Part shown: in pieces, positions 43,585 through 52,898 of the stretch | Numbering within the stretch: the stretch's first letter is position 1 | Layout: every line of letters starts with the position of its first letter | NCBI GenBank assembly: GCA_017405765.1 | Contig: JAFQZS010000036.1 | Span: 23,997-87,996, forward strand | DNA from: Clostridia bacterium | Lineage (GTDB): Bacteria > Bacillota > Clostridia > Oscillospirales > RGIG577 | Direction: 5' to 3' | Length of the DNA stretch: 64,000 bases | Notes under the pieces: generated by a model | Database searches by the model: none | What the model was told of the DNA's origin: nothing | The model's input: the letters and a program-made list of their open reading frames with translations, nothing else | Translations under genes and position numbers: made by a program

Positions 43585-44604
43585 TCATATTCTTTCGCCC
43601 AGTCTCAGCTGTCCGCACGAGCCCTTTATGTCTTCGCCAAGCGTGCGCCTTACCGTCACGTTCACTCCGCGATGCGACAATCTTGAAACAAAGGCCTCTA
43701 CGGTCTTTTTGGGGCTTGGGCGAAATCCCTCTCTCGCGTCGTTTATAGGTATGAGATTTACATGGCATATCATTCCGCGAAGCAGCAAAGAAAGCTCGTC
43801 GGCGCAGTCGGCCGTATCGTTTAGGCCGTCTATCATGGCATACTCGAATGATATGCGTCTGCCTGTCTTTTTTATATAATTATGACAGGATTTTATAAGA
43901 CAATCAATACCGTATCTTTTGTTTATCGGCATGATTTGGCTTATTATAGTATCGTTCGGCGCATGAAGCGAAACAGAGAGAGTTATGCCCAAAGAATACT
44001 TTGAAAGTTCGTCGATACGCGGCGCAAGGCCGCACGTCGATACCGATATGTGACGCGCGCCTATAGAAAGGCCCTCGCTCTCCCCCGCAAGCTTAATGAA
44101 GCGCACCGTATTGTCAAAGTTGTCAAGCGGCTCGCCTATGCCCATCATAACTACGTTTGAGATACGCTCGCCCATATCGTGCGAGGCTTCGTATACTTGT
44201 CTCAATATCTCGCCTGCAGTAAGGTCGCGCACTTTGCCGCCCACCGTTGAAGCGCAAAAGCGGCACCCCATCGCGCAGCCGGCCTGCGATGATACGCATA
44301 TCGTATTTCCGTGCTTATAGCGTAAGATGACAGACTCGATAAGCTGGCCGTCTCTCAGCTTAAGAAGATATTTTACCGTTTTGTCGCGCGAAACGAGCTT
44401 TTTTTGTATCTCGGCGCTCGCGATATACGTTTCTTCTTCAAGGCGTGCGCGCAGACTTTTAGGTATATTCGTTATATCGGAAAAGCTTTGCGCCCCGCGT
44501 ATCACGCCGGAAAACACCTGCCCCGCGCGGTATGAGGGCTGCCCCATGGCGTCGGTCAGTTCCTTTATTTCACTTTGGTACATCGATGATATGTCTTTCA
44601 TCAT
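43585..44604 (-). CDS. rlmN: Dual-specificity rRNA/tRNA (adenine-C2)-methyltransferase RlmN
   Basis: Radical-SAM enzyme methylating C2 of A2503 in 23S rRNA and A37 in some tRNAs. The product has 339 residues. The iron-sulfur motif CAMGCRFCAS (CxxxCxxC) is near residue 115, followed by MGIGEPLDN; the C-terminal catalytic Cys lies in IKGSCGQL. Two adjacent ATG codons are possible starts (44604 or 44601). It overlaps the rsmB stop by four bases. Confidence 0.97.
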   Translation of the reverse strand: MMKDISSMYQSEIKELTDAMGQPSYRAGQVFSGVIRGAQSFSDITNIPKSLRARLEEETYIASAEIQKKLVSRDKTVKYLLKLRDGQLIESVILRYKHGNTICVSSQAGCAMGCRFCASTVGGKVRDLTAGEILRQVYEASHDMGERISNVVMMGIGEPLDNFDNTVRFIKLAGESEGLSIGARHISVSTCGLAPRIDELSKYSLGITLSVSLHAPNDTIISQIMPINKRYGIDCLIKSCHNYIKKTGRRISFEYAMIDGLNDTADCADELSLLLRGMICHVNLIPINDAREGFRPSPKKTVEAFVSRLSHRGVNVTVRRTLGEDIKGSCGQLRLGERI

Positions 44605-45950
44605 ATGCGCCTTTCCTTTATCATTTTTGCAATAAAAAATCCGTCTCCGAAATTCTTGTCGGGCAGAAAGGTCACGGTCTTTTGGCGCCTGATCATTACT
44701 TCCTTTGGCGCTCCCCGTGTATCCGGCTCCAAAGCTGTAAAATCAGGATTGTTTTTTAAAAACGCCGAAACGATCTCTTCGTTCTCCGAAGGGTTCAAGG
44801 TACACGTACTGTAAATAAGCGTTCCGCCCGGCTTTACGTATTTTGACGCAGCGTTTAAAATTTTGTTCTGCGTTTCTGGTAAAGAAAAAAGTTCTTTTTC
44901 CGATTTTAAGCGTATGTCCGGTTTTTTTGCCATCGTGCCCAGCCCCGAGCACGGCACATCGGCTATTACCGCGTCGGCGCTTTCAAAAAAGGCGTCGTCC
45001 GAAACTTCGGCGTCTTTTACCGCCGTATCTATAATGCTTATACCCAGCCTTTCGGCGGCCGTTTTAATAAGCCCCACACGGTTCTCATAAAGATCGAAGG
45101 CATATATCCTGCCCTTCCCGTGCATATATTGCGCCGCGGCAAAGCTTTTTGCGCCGGGCGCGGCGCACACGTCCATTACAGTATCGCCCTCGCGCGCGCC
45201 CGCCGCACGCACGGCAAACTGAGACGTTATGTCCTGAAAGAAGAACATGCCCTGCCTGAAGGCATTAAGCCTCGACGGATCGCCCCTGCATGAAAGCACA
45301 TACGCTCCGTCTAAGGCTTCCGATCTTCTTATGTCGGCGCCGTCCGCTTCTATAGCATTGATAAGCGTCTTTTCAGAGGCGCGGTATGAATTAAGCCTTA
45401 TGTATACGGCGGGGCGGTCGTTTGCGGCGCAGATGATGCGCTCGCCCGCCTCGCTGCCGTAGCTCTCTATAAAATGCGCGGCCATCCATTCGGGCAGCGA
45501 ATATTTCAATGCAAGTCTCTCTGCCGCGTCATCCGAAAGCGCCAAAGAAAAACCGTCGCTTCGAAGAAATGCCCTGAGCACACCGTTTACATATCCGGCC
45601 GCGCCCAAGTTTAAAGACTTGCGCGCCATTTTCACGGCCTCGCTCACCGCCGCGCTTTTCGGTATCCTTTCAAGGTATAAAAGCTGGTAAAACGCCATGC
45701 GCAGTATTATCAGCGCGCGTCTTTGCAGCTTATGCGGCGGCGTTTTTGAAAATGATGCGATATATGCGTCCAAAAGGCGGTAATTCTGTATGACTCCGTA
45801 CACAAGCTCCGACGCGAGTGCGCGTTCGGGCGGAGTCGGGTCATATCTGTCTAAAAGTGATTTAAGGCTGAGGTTTGAATACGCGCCCTCATAAAACACG
45901 CCGTAAAGCGCGCCTGCCGCTATCTCTCTTGCGTTTTTTTTGCCCTTCAT
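44601..45950 (-). CDS. rsmB: 16S rRNA (cytosine(967)-C(5))-methyltransferase RsmB
   Basis: SAM-dependent m5C methyltransferase for C967 of 16S rRNA. With the ATG at 45950 (MKGKKNAREIAAGAL, ribosome site AAGGA) the product has 449 residues. A NusB-like RNA-binding N-domain (about 1-135) precedes the Rossmann domain with VCAAPGAKS, DVPCSGLGTMAKKPD (one catalytic Cys) and STCTLNPSENE (the other). The C-terminal extension is short. It overlaps rlmN and starts 5 bases inside the 3' end of the metallopeptidase gene. Confidence 0.95.
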   Translation of the reverse strand: MKGKKNAREIAAGALYGVFYEGAYSNLSLKSLLDRYDPTPPERALASELVYGVIQNYRLLDAYIASFSKTPPHKLQRRALIILRMAFYQLLYLERIPKSAAVSEAVKMARKSLNLGAAGYVNGVLRAFLRSDGFSLALSDDAAERLALKYSLPEWMAAHFIESYGSEAGERIICAANDRPAVYIRLNSYRASEKTLINAIEADGADIRRSEALDGAYVLSCRGDPSRLNAFRQGMFFFQDITSQFAVRAAGAREGDTVMDVCAAPGAKSFAAAQYMHGKGRIYAFDLYENRVGLIKTAAERLGISIIDTAVKDAEVSDDAFFESADAVIADVPCSGLGTMAKKPDIRLKSEKELFSLPETQNKILNAASKYVKPGGTLIYSTCTLNPSENEEIVSAFLKNNPDFTALEPDTRGAPKEVMIRRQKTVTFLPDKNFGDGFFIAKMIKERRI

Positions 45951-45954
45951 GTTT

Positions 45955-46668
45955 TTAATTCCTTCTTCTTCCGTTTGCAAGCACTATGAATCTGAGCATC
46001 TGCATAAGCGAAACAAGCATTGCGGCAACGTATGTGAGCGCTGCGGCGCGCAGGACCTTCTTTGCGCCCTCAAGCTCATCAGCCGAAAGTATGCCCTCGC
46101 TTTTTAGACACTTTATCGCGCGCCTTGACGCGTTGAACTCCACGGGCAGCGTTATTATCTGAAAGACCACCGCTCCCGCAAAAAAGATTATCCCAATCCA
46201 TATCAAGGGAGAAAACGCCAATAAAAATCCGATTATTATAAGCGGCAGCGCAAGCGTTGACGCCCATTTTGTCATGGGGATAACGGCGTTGCGAAGCTTT
46301 AAAGGAGCATATCCCGTATGATGCTGAACAGCGTGTCCCGCCTCATGCGCGGCAACTCCTATCGCCGCAATAGACGTTGAATTATATACATTGCGCGACA
46401 GCGCGATAACACGGCTTCTCGGGTCGTAATGGTCTGTAAGGTCGCCCGTTATCGGTCTTAGGTCCACATCATATATGCCTGCGTCGGACAAGATGATCTG
46501 CGCGGCCTCCCGCCCCGTTACGGCGCGCCGGGAAAGCTTTCCTGAATACGTATTGAACGCATTCGATACCATTACCTGCGCAATCACGGAAAGAATTATC
46601 GCAGGCACTACGAAAATAAGATATGTTCCGATATCGTAATAATAATAAAGTCCGCTCACATCGTACAT
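45955..46668 (-). CDS. Membrane zinc metallopeptidase (YugP family)
   Basis: Integral membrane peptidase of 237 residues from the ATG at 46668 (GGGGTGATAAT upstream; a TTG 15 bases earlier overlaps that site). The catalytic zinc motif HEAGHAVQHH is near residue 110; four hydrophobic helices are visible, one N-terminal, two in the middle (about 130-185) and one at the end. YugP-type genes often stand near rsmB or fmt in Clostridia. The substrate is unknown; a role in membrane protein turnover is the usual assumption. Confidence 0.88.
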   Translation of the reverse strand: MYDVSGLYYYYDIGTYLIFVVPAIILSVIAQVMVSNAFNTYSGKLSRRAVTGREAAQIILSDAGIYDVDLRPITGDLTDHYDPRSRVIALSRNVYNSTSIAAIGVAAHEAGHAVQHHTGYAPLKLRNAVIPMTKWASTLALPLIIIGFLLAFSPLIWIGIIFFAGAVVFQIITLPVEFNASRRAIKCLKSEGILSADELEGAKKVLRAAALTYVAAMLVSLMQMLRFIVLANGRRRN

Positions 46669-46694
46669 ATTATCACCCCGCAAATGTAAGAGGT

Positions 46695-47624
46695 TTACAT
46701 AAGAATGTCGCCCGGCTTCAGCTTATTGCCGTTCAAAAAATCGCGCGCGCTCATGCGCTTCTTTCCCTGAAGCTGAAGCTGTTCTATGCGCACACAGTTC
46801 TCGCCGCACGAGACGACTATGCCCCGGGTTTTGTCTGCATATATGACTTCGCCGCATTTCCCCCCGCCGCCCGTGGTAACGACGGTTTTGCATATTTTGA
46901 GCATTTTTTCATCCCATGTGCAGTATGCTCCCGGCCACGGGTCGGTGCCGCGCACAAGGTCGTGAACGCGCTTGGCCGGAAGGGAAAAATCTATCTTGCC
47001 CGTCTCCTTCGTCATTATAGGCGCATAAGTCGCCTTATCGTCGTCCTGAGGCGTACGCACAAGCGTGCCCGCCGATATGGCGTCCAGCGTCTCTATAAGT
47101 ACGTCTGCGCCCATATCCGACAGCTTTATAAAAAGCTCGCCCGCCGTCATATCGGGATCTATTTGCGTTTCGCGCCGTATAAGCATATCTCCCGTGTCAA
47201 GGCCCTCGTCCATATACATGGACGTAATACCGGTCGTTTCGTCGCCCTCGATTATGGCAAAATTTATCGGAGCGGCGCCGCGAAGACGCGGCAAAAGCGA
47301 CGCATGTATGTTTATGCAGCCGTGCGGCGGAAAACAGAGTATCTCTTTAGGCAGTATTTTTCCGTAAGCCACCACGACTATTATTTCCGGAGCTAAGCTT
47401 TCTATTATTTTCATGGCTTCGCCGTCTTTAAGCGACTTCGGCTGATATACGGGTAAACCTTGGCTCTCTGCCAGTTCTTTTACAGGCGGCGGCGTAAGAA
47501 CTTGCTTTCTGCCCTTTGGCTTGTCGGGCTGGGAAAACACGCCCACGACCTCATGTCCGTGATCCAAGAGAGCTTTTAAGCACCCTGCGGCAAAATCGGG
47601 CGTGCCCATAAATACTATCTTCAC
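46695..47624 (-). CDS. fmt: Methionyl-tRNA formyltransferase (Fmt)
   Basis: Formylates Met-tRNAi using 10-formyltetrahydrofolate. The product has 309 residues and starts at GTG (47624). Motifs: FMGTPDFAA at the N-terminus, and the catalytic NIHASLLPRLRGAAPI with SMYMDEGLDTGDM. A C-terminal OB-like tRNA-binding domain follows (about 205-305). It is paired with def, the enzyme that later removes the formyl group. Confidence 0.97.
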   Translation of the reverse strand: MKIVFMGTPDFAAGCLKALLDHGHEVVGVFSQPDKPKGRKQVLTPPPVKELAESQGLPVYQPKSLKDGEAMKIIESLAPEIIVVVAYGKILPKEILCFPPHGCINIHASLLPRLRGAAPINFAIIEGDETTGITSMYMDEGLDTGDMLIRRETQIDPDMTAGELFIKLSDMGADVLIETLDAISAGTLVRTPQDDDKATYAPIMTKETGKIDFSLPAKRVHDLVRGTDPWPGAYCTWDEKMLKICKTVVTTGGGGKCGEVIYADKTRGIVVSCGENCVRIEQLQLQGKKRMSARDFLNGNKLKPGDILM

Positions 47625-47630
47625 AAAAAA

Positions 47631-48173
47631 TCACTCCTCGGACTCCGGCTTTACAAAGCTTACCCTCTGAGGCTCTCTGTTATGACGCTTTTTTGCTTTT
47701 TCGCGCATTCTTTCAAGCTCGTCGTTGTCTACCCATGCGGTCACCTTGTCCGAATAGAGAACGCCGCTCAAATGATCTATCTCGTGGCACAGCGCGCGCG
47801 CCACAAAACCCTCTGCCTCAACGTCGAACCATTCGCCGTTTCTGTTCTGCGCATGAACGCGCACCTTGCTGGGGCGCGTAACGTAGCCCGTTTTATTGGG
47901 TATGGAAAGACATCCCTCCATATCGGATACGGCTCCCTCCTCATGCGTTATCTCGGGATTTACAAGCTCTATGTGTACGTCGTCAAACGATACTATCGCA
48001 ACTTTTTTAAGTATGCCCACCTGAGGAGCGGCAAGACCCGCGCCGTTTTGCGAAACGAGCGTTTCCTTCATATCGTCTAAAAGCTCCCACAGACGCTCGT
48101 CAAACTTTTCGACCGTGCGGGTATTCTTCCTCAATATTTCATCGCCTATAAATCTCATATTTCTCAGTGCCAT
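47631..48173 (-). CDS. def: Peptide deformylase (Def)
   Basis: Metal hydrolase that removes the N-formyl group from new proteins. The product has 180 residues, with all three motifs: GLAAPQVG, EGCLSIPN (metal-binding Cys) and CHEIDHLSG (HEXXH). A charged C-terminal tail of about 30 residues extends beyond the catalytic core. It lies between priA and fmt. Confidence 0.97.
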   Translation of the reverse strand: MALRNMRFIGDEILRKNTRTVEKFDERLWELLDDMKETLVSQNGAGLAAPQVGILKKVAIVSFDDVHIELVNPEITHEEGAVSDMEGCLSIPNKTGYVTRPSKVRVHAQNRNGEWFDVEAEGFVARALCHEIDHLSGVLYSDKVTAWVDNDELERMREKAKKRHNREPQRVSFVKPESEE

Positions 48174-48203
48174 AAATATTCCTCCAAGTTGAATTAAATA
48201 TGA

Positions 48204-50615
48204 TCATATGTTCGCCGGATTTATTTCTATGTTCAAAGAGGCCTTGGCGCCCTTTTTCTCCCTTGAAAAGGCTATATACACCTCGCGTAAGAATTCGCGA
48301 AACTTCTTTGTGCTGCGGCATTTAAGTATTATTCTCATGCGGTATTTATTGTTTGCCTTTAAAACGGAGGGCGGAGCAGGACCCAGTATTATCACTCTTA
48401 TTTCATTGTTTTGTGAAAGCTTTCGCTTAATTATCGTATCCAAAAGACGTACCATATCATTCGCCGTTTCCTCAAGCGCCGACGATACCGTAAGCCGCGC
48501 AAGATCGCAGAAAGGCGGATAAATAAGCGCGCGCCTAAGCTCTATTTCGCTCTCAAAAAACTCCTCGTAATCGCCCTTCATACAATGCGCCATTATCTGG
48601 CTGTGCGGCGAAAATGTCTGTATAACGGCGCGTCCGCGTATCTCTCTTCTGCCGGCGCGCCCTATTACCTGAGTGATCTGCGAAAACGTGCGTTCCGCGC
48701 CTCTGAAATCATCGGAATACATAGGCGCGTCGGCGTTAAGCACGCCGACAAGCGTTACCCTGTCAAAGTCAAGCCCTTTCGTTACCATCTGTGTGCCAAC
48801 GAGAATGTCGGCCTCGCCCGCGGCAAATTTGCGAAGCATCTCATCATGCGCGCGCCTGCCCATGGTGGTATCGGCGTCCATTCTTATTACACGCGCCCCG
48901 GGCAAAAGCTCTGAGAGCTGATCCTCTACTTTCTGCGTGCCCGCGCCCGAAAATGCTATCATATCGTTATTGCATTCGGGACATTTTTTCGGCGTATCCT
49001 CCGAATATCCGCATATATGGCAGATAACGCGGTCATTCTTTTTGTGGTATTTAAGCGGTACGGAGCAGTTTTTGCACTTGTGTACATAGCCGCACTTCGG
49101 ACATGATACCAAAGTGGAATATCCCCGCCTGTTCAAATAAAGTATCGACTGTTCGCCGCGCTTTAAATTTTCCGAAAGCTCCGAAAGAAGCGCCGCGCTC
49201 ATCTCTGCCGAGTTGCCGCGCGTAAGCTCCTCCATCATATCCGCAAGCTTTACCTCGGGCAGCTTTGTACCGCCGTATCGTTCGGTAAGCTTGATAAGAT
49301 GATATCTTCCCGTCTTTGCATAATAATAGCTTTCCAAAGACGGAGTGGCGCTTCCAAGCACAAACAGCGCATTGTCGAGTTTGCATCGGTATTTTGCTAT
49401 GTCTGCGGCGTGATATTTCGGAGGCATCTCGGAAACGTAGGTGTGCTCCTGTTCCTCGTCGATTATTATAACGCCTAAGTTTTCAAGATTTGAAAACACC
49501 GCCATTCTCGTGCCTATTACTATTTTTACCTCCCCGCGCTTTATCCTCATGTATTCGTCATGGCGCTCGCCCTGAGACATTTTCGAATGCATAAGCCCCA
49601 CGATATCTCCGAAACGGCTTCTGAACATGCCGAACACCTGCGGCGAAAGCCCTATCTCCGGCAAAAGGACAAGGGCAGTGCGTCCCGCGTTTATTACATG
49701 CTCTATTATTTTTATGTAAACCTGTGTCTTTCCCGAACCGGTAACGCCGTAGATAAGCGCGGCGTTAGGCCTGTTTTCATCAAAAAGCTCCTTAAGCTTG
49801 TCGTATGCTTTCTTCTGTTCGGGGGTAAGAACTATTTCTTCTTCGCGGCGCGGCGTAAAATCTTTATAAAAGCTCCGGCTCTCCGGCGCGTCATAGACGT
49901 TTATATAGCCGTTTTTCTTCATGGTGTCTATGACCGACTTGCTTATCCCCGCGGCATACGACAGCTCCTTTAAAGACATGGCCCCCTCGGCCGCAAGAAT
50001 ATCGTAGGCCTTTTTATGATTCGCTTTTTTTATCTTTTGCGACGCATCGGCTGCGGCCTCGGCATATTTCACGGTATGGTCCGACGCACCCTTTTCAAGC
50101 TTGAGCTCAGCTCTGAGAATGCCCCTCTCTATAAGCGAGGCGATGCTTTTTTTCCTGTTTTTATACGACGTCTCAAGGGCGCTTAGCATAATGCCCTCAT
50201 GCTCTCCGACGTAAAGATAAAGCTCAAGGTCGCTCTCGTCGCAGCAGGAAAGATCGGCGTCGCGGTTTATATATATCCTTTCAAAAAAGCGCGTATAGCT
50301 GCCGGGCTTTTGCTGGACCTTCAGCGCGTCGAAAAAAGTGCAGAAGTATCTGTCGCTCATAAAGTGTGCGAGCGAAAGCTCGTATTCGCCCACAGACTCC
50401 CATTCGGGCAAATATGATATCGGCTTCAATCGTTTGGACGGTTTTAAGTCCCGCACAGATACGACTACGCCCTCAAGCTTTTTGTTTCCTTTGCCGAACG
50501 GCACGACAACGCGCGTTCCCCTTGCAATGCGCGCCTCAAAAGAAGGCGGCACAAAATAATCGTATGGCTTATCTATGGAAGCTTCATCGATATTTACATA
50601 TACCCCCGCTATCAA
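48204..50615 (-). CDS. priA: Primosomal replication restart helicase PriA
   Basis: Superfamily 2 helicase that restarts collapsed forks by recruiting the replisome. The product has 803 residues and starts at TTG (50615) eight bases after AAGGAGG; no in-frame ATG is near. The N-terminal 3'-DNA-binding domain is followed by a winged helix, Walker A (YGVTGSGKT), motif II, and eight zinc cysteines in the CPKCGYVHKCKNCS...CHICGY...CPEC region. Motif II reads DEEQ, where E. coli and B. subtilis PriA have DEEH. Bacillus has coaBC just upstream; here that gene is missing and a hairpin lies in the gap. Confidence 0.95.
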   Translation of the reverse strand: MIAGVYVNIDEASIDKPYDYFVPPSFEARIARGTRVVVPFGKGNKKLEGVVVSVRDLKPSKRLKPISYLPEWESVGEYELSLAHFMSDRYFCTFFDALKVQQKPGSYTRFFERIYINRDADLSCCDESDLELYLYVGEHEGIMLSALETSYKNRKKSIASLIERGILRAELKLEKGASDHTVKYAEAAADASQKIKKANHKKAYDILAAEGAMSLKELSYAAGISKSVIDTMKKNGYINVYDAPESRSFYKDFTPRREEEIVLTPEQKKAYDKLKELFDENRPNAALIYGVTGSGKTQVYIKIIEHVINAGRTALVLLPEIGLSPQVFGMFRSRFGDIVGLMHSKMSQGERHDEYMRIKRGEVKIVIGTRMAVFSNLENLGVIIIDEEQEHTYVSEMPPKYHAADIAKYRCKLDNALFVLGSATPSLESYYYAKTGRYHLIKLTERYGGTKLPEVKLADMMEELTRGNSAEMSAALLSELSENLKRGEQSILYLNRRGYSTLVSCPKCGYVHKCKNCSVPLKYHKKNDRVICHICGYSEDTPKKCPECNNDMIAFSGAGTQKVEDQLSELLPGARVIRMDADTTMGRRAHDEMLRKFAAGEADILVGTQMVTKGLDFDRVTLVGVLNADAPMYSDDFRGAERTFSQITQVIGRAGRREIRGRAVIQTFSPHSQIMAHCMKGDYEEFFESEIELRRALIYPPFCDLARLTVSSALEETANDMVRLLDTIIKRKLSQNNEIRVIILGPAPPSVLKANNKYRMRIILKCRSTKKFREFLREVYIAFSREKKGAKASLNIEINPANI

Positions 50616-50651
50616 GCGCGCATCCTCCTTCCCTATCGTTTATCGTGATAT

Positions 50652-50679
50652 AAAAATCCCTGCATCCGCAGAGATTTTT
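50652..50679 (-). terminator. Hairpin/terminator between rpoZ and priA
   Basis: Arms AAAAATCCCTGC and GCAGAGATTTTT (one mismatch) with an ATCC loop form a stem followed by an AT-rich run on both sides. It lies 12 bases after the rpoZ stop and may reduce readthrough into priA. Confidence 0.7.
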
Positions 50680-50690
50680 AATTTGATTTC

Positions 50691-51005
50691 TTATTCTGCC
50701 GTCTGTTCGCCTTCTCCCTCGCCCGTAAGCTCGGGCTCGTCTTCGGGCTTCGCGGCTTCTGTATTCTCCTCTTTTATATTGGGTGAAGCCGTTTCCTCCC
50801 ACTCCTCATCAGGCTCATGCATGATTATTTTAACTTTTTTATCTGCTATATCGTTTATGGAAAGCTTGACCGGCTTATCGTCAAGTATTTCATTTGTTTT
50901 TTCCGCTTCGTCAGATATCTGGCGCGCATGCTTTGCAACGGCTATAACAAGCGAATAGCGACTGTCAACGGATTCCATAAGCTTATTCATGGAAGGGTAC
51001 AACAT
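50691..51005 (-). CDS. rpoZ: DNA-directed RNA polymerase subunit omega
   Basis: Omega helps assembly and stability of RNA polymerase. The product has 104 residues; the omega core is at about 1-60 (YPSMNKLMESVDSRYSLVIAVAKHARQI), followed by a 40-residue acidic, disordered tail rich in Glu. Position after gmk is the conserved one. The acidic tail is longer than in Bacillus. Confidence 0.93.
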   Translation of the reverse strand: MLYPSMNKLMESVDSRYSLVIAVAKHARQISDEAEKTNEILDDKPVKLSINDIADKKVKIIMHEPDEEWEETASPNIKEENTEAAKPEDEPELTGEGEGEQTAE

Positions 51006-51020
51006 TATTACATCTCCTCT

Positions 51021-51584
51021 TTATGCCTTTTTATGTTCTTTGATTATTCTTATAAGTTCATCTGCAGCGCGGCCGACGTCGTCGTTTATTATCACATGGT
51101 CGTATTCATCAGCGCAGGAAAGCTCGCGCTCGGCCTCGGCAATACGCTTTTTCACTTCTTCTATGCTTTCCGTCCCGCGTGAAGAAAGACGCCTTTCAAG
51201 CTCCTCCATACTTGGCGGCTTAACGAAAACCAAAAGTGCGTCGGGGCGCTTCTTTTTTACTTTCATCGCGCCGACTACCTCTATCTCCAAAATCACATCA
51301 TACCCTTGAGCAAGCATTTCGTCAACCGACTTTTCAAGCGTGCCGTAAAAATTTCCGACATAGCTTGCGTATTCCAGAAATTCCTCGCGCTCGATACGCG
51401 AAAGAAATTCTTCGCGCGTTATGAAATGATAATGTACGCCGTCGATATCTCCCTTGCGCGGCTTTCTTGTTGTTGCGGAAACCGATACCTTAAGGTTTTC
51501 GTCGCGTTTCATCGCCTCCGAAAGCACCGTGCCCTTTCCCGAACCCGACGGTCCCGACCAAACTATGAGGCTGCCTTTATTCAT
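51021..51584 (-). CDS. gmk: Guanylate kinase (Gmk)
   Basis: Phosphorylates GMP to GDP, essential for GTP supply and for (p)ppGpp balance. The product has 187 residues, standard. The P-loop [10 protein letters not shown] is at the N-terminus, followed by the GMP-binding [17 protein letters not shown] and [15 protein letters not shown]. The start overlaps the remA 3' end by eight bases, typical of the remA-gmk pair. Confidence 0.98.
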   Translation of the reverse strand: MNKGSLIVWSGPSGSGKGTVLSEAMKRDENLKVSVSATTRKPRKGDIDGVHYHFITREEFLSRIEREEFLEYASYVGNFYGTLEKSVDEMLAQGYDVILEIEVVGAMKVKKKRPDALLVFVKPPSMEELERRLSSRGTESIEEVKKRIAEAERELSCADEYDHVIINDDVGRAADELIRIIKEHKKA

Positions 51585-51846
51585 CTTCGTGAAACTCCTC
51601 TTCTATATCGTCGCGTCCGTTTAATCTATGCGCCACGGTTTCCGGCTGTATCGCCGAAAGTATAACGTGATCGGAATCGGTTATTAGCACGGCTCTCGTG
51701 CGTCTGCCGTATGTTGCGTCTATAAGCACGCCGCGCTCGCGCGCTTCTGTTATTATTCTTTTTATAGGCGCCGATTCGGGGCTTACTATGGCGATAAGGC
51801 GATTTGCAAACACCATATTCCCGAAGCCTATATTTATAAGTTTCAT
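51577..51846 (-). CDS. remA: Regulatory protein RemA (DUF370)
   Basis: DNA-binding regulator of the RemA/YlzA family, 89 residues; in B. subtilis it activates biofilm matrix and osmoprotection genes. The family start [30 protein letters not shown] is recognisable, and the conserved arginine-rich middle ([10 protein letters not shown]) is present. It lies between yicC and gmk as in most Firmicutes. Targets in this organism are unknown. Confidence 0.95.
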   Translation of the reverse strand: MKLINIGFGNMVFANRLIAIVSPESAPIKRIITEARERGVLIDATYGRRTRAVLITDSDHVILSAIQPETVAHRLNGRDDIEEEFHEDE

Positions 51847-51871
51847 GCTGATTCTCCTTTATCATATGTGC

Positions 51872-52750
51872 TTATTCAATATTCTGAATTTGCTCTCTTA
51901 TGTTCTCTATTTCGCTTTTAAGCTCAACTATCATAGAGACTATCTGAACATCGCCCACCTTGGAAACGATGGTATTTGCCTCTCTGTTCATCTCCTGAGA
52001 AAGAAAGTTCATCTTTCTTCCTATCGGCTCGGTCGCCGCAAGCATATCCGAAAACTGCTCCATATGCGACTTTAGCCTTACTATCTCCTCGGCTATCGAC
52101 ACCTTGTCCGCATAAACGGCCGTTTCGGTAAGTATGCGCTGCTCATCTATCGGCAGCTCGCCCAAAAGCTCGCGCATACGCGCCTCGAGCCGCTCTCTGT
52201 ATTCCGCTTCAAGCTGCGGCGCTCTTGCTTCTATCTGCGACACTATGGAAAGCACTCTGTCCTTTCTTTCGGCAAGGTCGCGGCAAAGGCTTTCGCCCTC
52301 TGTCCGCCTCATTTCAATGAAGCCGTCGAGCGCTATTAAAAGGCACTCGCGGACGCCCTCCCATATTACCGTCTGATCCTGCTCGGCCTTCTTTAGATCA
52401 AATATATCGGAAAAGCGCGCTACGTTCATAACGCTTATATCGTCCTTTAATCCGTATTCGTCGCGCAAAACTTTAAGCATATCAAGATATGCCGACAGTA
52501 TCGACTTGTTGAGCCTAAGCTCTATATTCTCGCTTTCGCCCAGATCAATGGAAAGAAAAACGTCTATCTTGCCTCTTGCGGCGCGCTTTTGCACCTCGGC
52601 TTTTACCTTGTCCTCCAAAAAAGCAAGTATTCTCGGCGCGCGGCACGAATATTCAAATCCCTTATGGTTCACCGAACGTATTTCAACGGTTATATCCATA
52701 CCGTTGTGCTGCGTCTGCGCCTTTGCGTAACCTGTCATACTGTTTGGCAT
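51872..52750 (-). CDS. yicC: YicC-family endoribonuclease-like protein
   Basis: YicC/YloC family protein of 292 residues; E. coli YicC and relatives are reported as RNases or RNase adaptors. The start at the ATG at 52750 (MPNSMTGYAKAQ) matches the family and follows GGAGGAAAGCAA; the longer frame has no ribosome site. A YicC N-domain (about 1-155) and the C-terminal DUF1732 domain (ETAVYADKVSIAEEIVRLKSH...GRKMNFLSQEMNREANTI) are seen. It is the first gene of a long housekeeping run with its own promoter. Confidence 0.95.
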   Translation of the reverse strand: MPNSMTGYAKAQTQHNGMDITVEIRSVNHKGFEYSCRAPRILAFLEDKVKAEVQKRAARGKIDVFLSIDLGESENIELRLNKSILSAYLDMLKVLRDEYGLKDDISVMNVARFSDIFDLKKAEQDQTVIWEGVRECLLIALDGFIEMRRTEGESLCRDLAERKDRVLSIVSQIEARAPQLEAEYRERLEARMRELLGELPIDEQRILTETAVYADKVSIAEEIVRLKSHMEQFSDMLAATEPIGRKMNFLSQEMNREANTIVSKVGDVQIVSMIVELKSEIENIREQIQNIE

Positions 52751-52788
52751 TTGCTTTCCTCCGTTTTTACATATACGTATACATTTTA

Positions 52789-52817
52789 ATAATATCACTG
52801 TTTTGTCTTACTTTCAA
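52789..52817 (-). promoter_or_regulatory. yicC operon promoter (sigma-A type)
   Basis: On the minus strand TTGAAA (52812-52817) and TATTAT (52789-52794) are separated by 17 bases, about 40 bases upstream of yicC. It probably serves yicC-remA-gmk-rpoZ and, by readthrough, the genes beyond. Confidence 0.8.
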
Positions 52818-52898
52818 TGACGCGAAAATAAATTTTATGAATGATATTCACGCTTCGGGAAAACAATATGAACAAATACAGATGAAAAGGTAGATCTT

